From contig CM019716.1 in the NCBI GenBank assembly GCA_009760885.1, forward strand, positions 9,122,438-9,186,437: 64,000 nt of DNA, read 5' to 3'. This document shows, in pieces, positions 57,278 through 64,000 of this stretch (the stretch's first letter is position 1; each line of letters opens with the position of its first letter). Made by a program: the position numbers and the translations under genes. The DNA comes from Achatina immaculata (Eukaryota > Mollusca > Gastropoda > Stylommatophora > Achatinidae). The notes under the pieces were generated by a model. That model did not search any database. It saw only the letters and a list, made by a program, of their open reading frames with translations, and was not told the DNA's origin.

Positions 57278-57575
57278 CAGGCTCACTGACACTAGGACAA
57301 CGTTAACAGCCTGGATGACACTAGCAGACATCCGGACAGCACTGACACTAGGACAACGGTAACAGCCTGGATGACATTAGCAGACATCCGGACAGCACTG
57401 ACACTAGGACAACGGTAACAGCCTGGATGACACTAGCAGACATCCGGACAGCACTGACACTAGGACAACGGTAACAGCCTGGATGACACTAGCAGACATC
57501 CGGACAGCACTGACACTAGGACAACGGTAACAGCCTGGATGACACTAGCAGACGTCCTGACAGCACTGTTGACAG
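57278..57575. repeat. 56-bp minisatellite
   Basis: Just over five near-identical units of 'cagcactgacactaggacaa', 'cggtaacagcctggatgaca', 'ctagcagacatccgga'. GC-richer than the other arrays. Confidence 0.96.
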
Positions 57576-58046
57576 TTAGAAGTTAACAGACACATTGGTG
57601 AAGTGACAAATTACCAGATTTATTTATGGAGAAAATGCGGATGATGTATATGAGGATGAAAAAGAAAACTACTGCCACACGGCAGTGACAAATTGACATA
57701 AAATTGACATCTTCCTGGGCAAGAGCTTGTTTGTCGTGGGGAAGTGCAACCTAAACAAAAGAATCGCTAACAAAACTCATACTTACAATTACAGAAAATT
57801 CCAACTAGAAAAAAACTCCGCACTAACACAATACACAAACTCGTGAAAGTTGAAAACCCCTGAGAAATCTTTGCCCTAAAAAAGGACAAATAACTACGAG
57901 CTCTCTATATCTCAAAACACTAACTGTTTGTCCTAAAACAAATGAACAACAGCTGTCTACTACATTCTAACAAGAAACAACTACACTGTCTCGAAAACTC
58001 TGTCGTTCTACATTCTAACTAGACTGAGCCGACTCTACTGAAAAAC

Positions 58047-58087
<41 letters not shown>

Positions 58088-58329
58088 CTAAAATTAGTTT
58101 TATCTTCTTCCCACAGTCTACAAATCCCCGTGAAACTTTTACTTTTTCGTTTACCCACGCCGCACGAGAAAGGTGTTTTTACTTTCTCTACAATTTACGT
58201 TCGACGATGAACTTCTCCCTAATTTACTCTCAGTTATCCAAACCTTTGACACTGAGTTTCTCATTTTTATCACTGAGTTTTTTTATCTAAGGTCTAAATG
58301 TAAAACGTTAATGTCAAGTTAACACAGGT
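57576..58329. other. No gene recognised; (TC)n tract
   Basis: Contains (TC)n at about 58048-58088. The remainder gives no recognisable coding or repeat pattern. Confidence 0.5.
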
Positions 58330-61300
58330 GGCGGATGGTGAAAGTCCTTCAGATATGGAGGATCCCTGTGAATAAGGAGTTATCCAGATAAGAAGGCGCG
58401 GACCAACTGGCGGTAGACTCGGAGAGCGAGGTGGGGTAGTAGGTGGCCATACTACTATAAAGTGCCTCCAGTGCTTAGTGAAGGGAATACCAGGCGGGTA
58501 AGAGGCGCCTTAAAACCTCTCGCTCCCACTGCCTTGCGGGTAGGACAGGGAGTCCAAAGACTAGCGGAGAGTCCGTACACAAACCGACAGAAGGCAACGG
58601 GAAACCACTGTTGTAGTTGTCATGAACGATGTTATTGGATGTTCCTTTGGAACAGCCTCGTCCGGTAGGGCAGCTCACGAGCCACAGGTGAGGCCAGATC
58701 GTCATCAAGCTACTGGTGGCAAAACTAACAAGTTTAAAATAGCAACATGGAATGTTAGAACTTTATTCCAGGCTGGAAAATTTGAAAATGTAAAGAGGGA
58801 AATGGAAAGGATGAAGATCAACATATTAGGAATGAGTGAAGTTAGATAGACAGGTGCAGGGAAGATAAACTCTGAAAAATATACAATAATATATTCAGGA
58901 AGTGAGAAACATGAACGAGGAGTAGGAATAATATTTGACGAACAAACAGCAAGGGAAATTGTAGGATATTTGAACATCTCGGACCGAGTCCTGCTAGCCC
59001 AACTGAAAGGACAACCAATAAACATAAATATTATACAAGTGTACGCTCCAACATCTAAAAGTTCTGAAGAAGATGTACAGCTATTTTATAATGACATAGA
59101 GACAGCCCTAAAATACACAAAGTCACATGAAGTTACCATAGTCATGGGAGATTTTAATGCCAAAGTTGGTAAAGAAAGAACTTCAGACATCGTTGGTGAC
59201 TATGGACTGGGGGAGAGGAGTGACGGAGGTTGTACATTAATTGAATGGGCAAGAATACACAGCATGGTTGTAGGAAACACCTGGTTTAAATAACATCCTC
59301 GAAGACTGGCAACGTGGTGCAGCCCAGACAAAAAGACTTTTAACCAGATAAAATACATATTAATCAACAAACGATTCCGCAATGCATTACTGACAATAAA
59401 AACCATGCCAGGAGCTGACTGCAATAGTGACCATGACCCACTCTGTGGAAAAATTAGAATAAAGCTAAAGAAAGCAGGCAGAAAAGTGAGAAACATTAAA
59501 CTGAATACAGAACTTCTTAAAAATAACCAAGAACTGTGAGAACAATACAAAGTTATTATAACAAATAGATACAATGCAATAGCAAAGATAAATAGTATAG
59601 ATGAACAATGGGCAATGTTAAGAGATTCTATCCACCAAACTCTTAAGGAGATAATACCAGCAAAAAAAGAAGCCTCTAAAAATAAATGGACGACAGACGA
59701 CATCTTAGGACTGATGGGCAAGAGGAGGAGGAGTAAAAATAACGAGGAAAGATATAACAAGATAAATAAAAAAATAAGACGCAAATGCAGAGAAGCAAAA
59801 GAAGTGTGGTTAAATGAACAGTGCAGACAGATAGAGGACTCTCATAATAAAGATAGCAAAAGCTTGCACAAACGAATTAGTGAACTCACAGGCAGGAAAA
59901 CAAAATATATCACAGGATGCCTGAAATCGAAAGAAGGTAAAATGTTAATGGGAAAAGAAGACATTGTGGACAGGTGGACAGAGTATATCAGTGAGCTATA
60001 TGGAGGAGAAAGATCAGAATTAACACCAGATACTGAAAACTGTGATGGACCACCAATACTTGAAGATGAAATCATAGATGCCATCAAACACATGAAGAAA
60101 GGAAAAGTGACTGGGCCTGATAATATAACAACAGAAGAAATAGAGGCACTAGAGGAGACAGGAATAAAAATAATAACCAAGTTACTGAACGAAATTTACA
60201 AAAGTGGTTATATTCCCAGTGACCTGATTAAATCCACGTTTATAGCACTACCAAAAGAAATCAGGTGCAAAGGAATGTGATGACACAGGACTATCAGCCT
60301 CTCATGTCACATAACAAAGCTACTTCTTAGAATTATTATGAGAAGAAAAGGGAAAAAGATAAAAATGGAAATAGCAGATGAACAGTTTGGATTTGTTGAA
60401 GGAAAGGGAATACACAATGCCATTTATGCTTTACGAACACTAACAGAAAGAGCTTTAGAAGTACAGAAAGATCTCTACTTATGCTTCATTGATTACACCA
60501 AGGCATTTGACAAAGTGAAACATAATGAAATTATTAAAATGCTTGAAGACATCAATATAGACGGCAAAGATATGAGGATTGTAAAACATCTATACTGGCA
60601 GCAAGAAGCAGCAATTCGAGTTGAAAATAGAACTGGAATATATCAACCAATAAAATAAGGGATGCGACAAGGATGTGTACTATCTCCAGACCTTTTTTCT
60701 CTGTACAGCGAGAATATTCTAAGAACAATCATCACAGAACCAGGCATAAAAATTGGAGGAAACAATATTAACAACCTTCGGTATGCTGACGACACAGTAC
60801 TGATAGCTGAGAACCAACAAGACCTGCAAAATCTCTTGGATAAAGTCGCCAAAGAAAGTGAACAACAGAAAGGCCTTACTTTTAAAATCAAAAAGACAGA
60901 GACTATGGTTATATCTAAGAAACAGAATCTACCAGCATGCAGTATAAAATTAAACGGAAGTATTCTAAAGCAGGTGAAGAAATTCAAATACCTTGGAGCT
61001 TTAATAACTTCAGATGGAAATGCAGAACAGAAATTAGGAACAGAATAGGCCAAGCAAAGACTGCATTTCAGAAAATGAGAAACATATTAGCTAACATATC
61101 CTTATCAATGAATGTTAGAAAACAAGTCCTAAAATGCTATATTGAACCTACTTTGTTATATGGAAGTGAATCATGGACAATAGGCAAGTCTGCACAAAAA
61201 TCATTGGAAGCAGCAGAAATGTGGTTTATTAGAAGAATATTGCGAATCCCCTGGACAGCAAAAATAACTAATGAAGAATGTATGAGAAGAGCTGGAGAGA

Positions 61301-61570
61301 CAAAAAAACCTTGTCAAAAAGATAAGAGAGAGACAATGTACTTTCATAGGGCATGCAATGAGAAGAGGGGGCATTGAAAATATTATAACAACAGGAAAAA
61401 TAGAAGGAAGAAGATCAAGAGGAAGACCAAGAGAAAATGATACTGGACAGTCTGACGGGATGGTGTGAGAGGAGATCACCAACTGAGCTGATGACCTGCA
61501 TGAAGGATTGTGTACTCTGGAGAAGCATAATAGCCAACGCCAGTCAGCACGGCACCTGATGATGTTGATG
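58330..61570 (+). mobile_element. LINE G (RTE-like), longest copy with 5' region
   Basis: The probable 5' untranslated region is 58330-58730. The endonuclease follows at about 58735-59293: KIATWNVRTLFQAGKFENVK, a stop in EVR*TGAG (58847), VMGDFNAKVGKERTSD, a stop at 59290, and CNSDHDPLCGKI. The linker and RT N-terminus are in 59615-60280 (KKGKVTGPDNITTEEIEALE). The palm has FIDYTKAFDKVKH (60338-60658), a stop at 60656, then RQGCVLSPDLFSLYSENIL and RYADDTVLIAENQQ (60662-61048). A frameshift precedes the thumb (to 61377), and a C-terminal remnant ends in 'ctgatgatgttgatgatga'. Domain order APE endonuclease then RT, without RNase H, fits the RTE clade. At least five breaks make it inactive. Confidence 0.92.
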
Positions 61571-61690
61571 ATGATAACGTCAAGAGGATCATTCTTGCTT
61601 TCCTTAAAATACATCAATTACTTCCCTTTGACTAACATAACTTTTCATAAGACTTATTCTTTCACATATTTACAACAAAATACTGTTACT

Positions 61691-61731
61691 CTTGGGCACT
61701 TAAGGTTCAGAGAGAGAAAGAGAGAGAGAGA
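61691..61731 (+). mobile_element. LINE C terminal 3' micro-fragment
   Basis: 'gggcacttaaggttcagaga' followed by GA-rich repeats is exactly the 3' terminus of LINE C (compare 14600-14629 and 36127-36167). Only about 20 bp of element plus tail. Confidence 0.7.
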
Positions 61732-61824
61732 GTTTACTGATACCGAGTACAAGAAAGTGCCATTTTATTTGCTCTCAATGTTTAGTGGTTATACGGGGTT
61801 CCTTTACAATCTCTGGAGCCCACT

Positions 61825-62260
61825 GTAGGAAGACAATAGAGAAAGTGTCTATTGATTGTAGGAAGACAATAGAGAAACTGTCTATTGATTGTAGGAAGAC
61901 AATAGAGAAAGTGTCTATTAATTGTTGGAAGACGATAGAGAAAGTGTCTATTGATTGTAGGAAGACGATAGAGAAAATGTCTATTGACTGTAGAAAGACA
62001 ATATAGAAAGTGGCTATTGATTGTTGAAAAACAATGTAGCTACATAGAGAAAATGTCTATTGACTGTAGAAAGACAATATAGAAAGTGGCTATTGATTGT
62101 TGAAAAACAATGTAGCTACATAGAGAAAATGTCTATTGACTGTTGAAAAACAATGTAGCTACATAGAGAAAGTGTCTACTGATTGTTAAAAAACAATGTA
62201 GCTATATAGAGAAAGTGTCTATTGATTGTAAGAAGAAAGTAAAAATACATGGAGAAACTG
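61825..62260. repeat. 33/43-bp minisatellite, left (inverted) array
   Basis: The first units are 33 bp ('gattgtaggaagacaataga' plus 'gaaagtgtctatt'). From about 62030 the units are 43 bp because they carry an extra 'gtagctacat'. The array is the reverse complement of the one at 63290-64000. Confidence 0.93.
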
Positions 62261-62291
62261 TCTGTTATATATACCATGGTTTTGTGTGGGC

Positions 62292-62307
62292 ACCCCCCCC
62301 CCCCCCC
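62292..62307. repeat. Poly-C tract
   Basis: Sixteen consecutive C residues immediately before the mariner relic. Confidence 0.95.
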
Positions 62308-62309
62308 AA

Positions 62310-63285
62310 ATAATGACGAGTTCCTCTCAGGTTCCATGTAGCATAGCTGTAGTAACAGATTCGATGACGTCCGTGATTCGCTACATCAGAATGTTCAGAT
62401 CCTGTGGAAGCATTATCTTTAATGTATCCCCACAAGAAAAGTCACAAGTATCAGGTCACTGGATTTAGGGGGCCACTGAAACAGATGAATCATTTTTTTT
62501 TTAGCTATTCTAATCCATGGACTGTTAGAGTTAAAAAAAAAAGGTGCACACATCTCAGTGTCAGTGAGGATGCACTGCTGAAAAAAATAAGCTTTTAACA
62601 TGCCATGACAGGATATACCAGTTGCAGAGTCTTCCTTGAAGAGGAAAGGCCATTAAACATACTGAAAATGGCACAAATGACCTTCACCTTTGCTGAATCC
62701 CATTTATGGTCATTGATCTGGTGGAGGTTTTCTGTGCCACAAATGCAAACATTAATGTCTATTCATCTTGCCGTTTTGTCGCTGAAAATTATCCTTTCAG
62801 TAAGCGAGCCATCCTAGTCAATCTTGCTTTGAAAGTTGTTACAGAATTGATTGATAACTTTGTCATTGTTAGAGCATGTAACAGCTATAGCTTGCACGAG
62901 GCCAGCAAAGCAGAGTTGTGACACATGCCACAGTGCTGTCTTCGGTATCTACACGTCACAAAAGCCTTACTGAAGCGATTTTCACGCCTTTTGAATTTTC
63001 TCCACCTTCCCAAATGGCATAGACGGACCCCATAACGTTTCGCAGGATAGCGACAATGCAGTTGGTAAATCTTAGGTCTAGAAGATGGTTCTTTACCGAA
63101 ACGTAGACGGAAGCTCCACTGCTTTGGTGTAATACTGCTGTTTTTCGCCGTTTACAGCACGCACAAGGATGTTTCAGATAGTGATTTCGCCATTTTGCAT
63201 ATACAGTCCACCTTCACACATATCCGGTGTGTCCGGAATAACGCATGGGCGCCGTTTAAAATTGAAAATGTTTCTCTACAAATGT
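62310..63285 (-). mobile_element. Decayed mariner-superfamily transposase (antisense)
   Basis: Minus-strand translation, with frequent stops, yields ERIIFSDKTARMNRH (cf. IIFSDEAHF), LHLWHRKPPPDQ (cf. IWG.ENPH), and HLFQWPPKSSDLI followed after a frameshift by a DFFLWG-like 'gacttttcttgtggggatac' (cf. WPPRSPDLTPCDFFLWGY). This is the catalytic domain of a Tc1/mariner-superfamily transposase. It is much older than the mariner at 4936-6212 and of a different family. I could not find terminal inverted repeats. The flanking minisatellites obscure the ends. Confidence 0.72.
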
Positions 63286-63289
63286 CTCT

Positions 63290-64000
63290 TCTCCGTGCAG
63301 TTGCATTGTCTACCTACAATCAATAGAAACTTTCTCCATGCAGCTGCACTGTCTATCTACAATCAATAAAGACTTTCTCCATGCAGCTGCATTTTCTATC
63401 TACAATCAATAAAGACTTTCTCCATGCAGCTGCATTTTCTATCTACAATCAATAAAGACTTTCTCCATGCAACTGCATTGTCATTCTACAATTATTATAC
63501 ACTTCCTCCATGTAGCTGTACTATCTTCCTACAACCAATAGAAACTTTCTCCGTGTAGTTGTATTGTCTTCCTACAACCAATAGACAGTTTATCAATGCA
63601 GCTGCATTGTCTTCCTACAATTATTAACACTTCCTCCATGTAGCTGTATTGTCTTCTTACAACCAATAGAAACTTCCTCCATGTAGCTGTATTGTCTTCT
63701 TACAACCAATAGAAACTTCCTCCATGTAGCTGTATTGTCTTCTTACAACCAATAGAAACTTCCTCCATGTAGCTGTATTGTCTTCTTACAACCAATAGAA
63801 ACTTCCTCCATGTAGTTGTATTGTCTTCTTACAACCAATAGAAACTTCCTCCATGTAGCTGTATTGTCTTCTTACAACCAATAGAAACTTCCTCCATGTA
63901 GCTGTATTGTCTTCCTACAACCAATAGAAACTTTCTCCATGTAGTTGTACTGTCTTCTTACAACCAATAGAAACTTTCTCCATGGAGCTGTACTGTCTTC
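63290..64000. repeat. 43-bp minisatellite, right array (reaches window end)
   Basis: About 16-17 units of 'cctccatgtagctgtattgt' with 'cttcttacaaccaatagaaa' and 'ctt'. The most homogeneous are 63640-63900. It is the reverse complement of the left array at 61825-62260 and continues beyond the window. Confidence 0.96.

Noticed and set aside
1..64000. tRNA or rRNA genes
   Set aside because: I saw no segment with convincing tRNA A/B boxes and cloverleaf or rRNA-like sequence. A covariance-model scan was not possible here.

Overview
This is a eukaryotic (metazoan) window: AT-rich, intron-containing, and dominated by transposable elements and minisatellites. There is no sign of operons, ribosome-binding sites or other prokaryotic organisation. 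The LINEs (RTE-like with a 'craniofacial development protein 2-like' endonuclease, plus an RNase H-bearing I/jockey-group element), the Penelope-like GIY-YIG fragments, mariner/Tc1 elements and the exceptional density of 20-57 bp minisatellites suggest a lophotrochozoan, perhaps a mollusc such as a cephalopod. That taxon is an inference, not something read directly. LINE labels A-G below are my own, used to link copies within the window.

Host genes. (1) A plus-strand gene I do not recognise is spread over about 27 kb as short GT-AG-bounded exons at 4163-4255, 18293-18370, 24431-24489, 28220-28329 (duplicated at 29675-29784) and 30727-30899. Exon phases interlock (0/0, 0/0, 0/2, 2/1, 1/stop) to give about 170 residues of helical, C-terminally basic protein. 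Its introns hold most of the repeats. The duplicated exon sits in a recent 1.46 kb tandem duplication and its length (110 bp) means both copies cannot be spliced in together. (2) A single-exon class A, amine-type GPCR lies on the minus strand at 46751-48123. It is interrupted by one apparent frameshift in intracellular loop 3 and has Arg where amine receptors have Asp3.32.

Layout. 1-4162: LINE fragments A, B and G with 36-bp minisatellites. 4163-18292: a mariner inside a 33-bp minisatellite, LINE A, a deleted Tc1, and LINE C nested in LINE B with a perfect 29-bp fold-back. 18293-24430: a minisatellite grown from LINE coding sequence and a Tigger-like fragment with an expanded acidic repeat. 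24431-30899: antisense LINE G and the duplicated exon. 30880-38545: a 21-bp minisatellite, a 1.58 kb tandem duplication, decayed LINEs D and E with a LINE C insertion. 38610-46395: RNase H LINE F amplified into nested tandem units of 0.68 and 1.80 kb, then a Penelope fragment. 46751-48123: the GPCR. 48190-56290: a run of minisatellites with LINE A, B, F and G pieces and an inverted Penelope-like repeat. 56590-64000: a LINE C deletion derivative, the longest LINE G copy, and a decayed mariner flanked by the same minisatellite in inverted orientation.

Nearly all long open frames outside the two host genes are retrotransposon relics, their antisense strands, or minisatellites whose unit length is a multiple of three.
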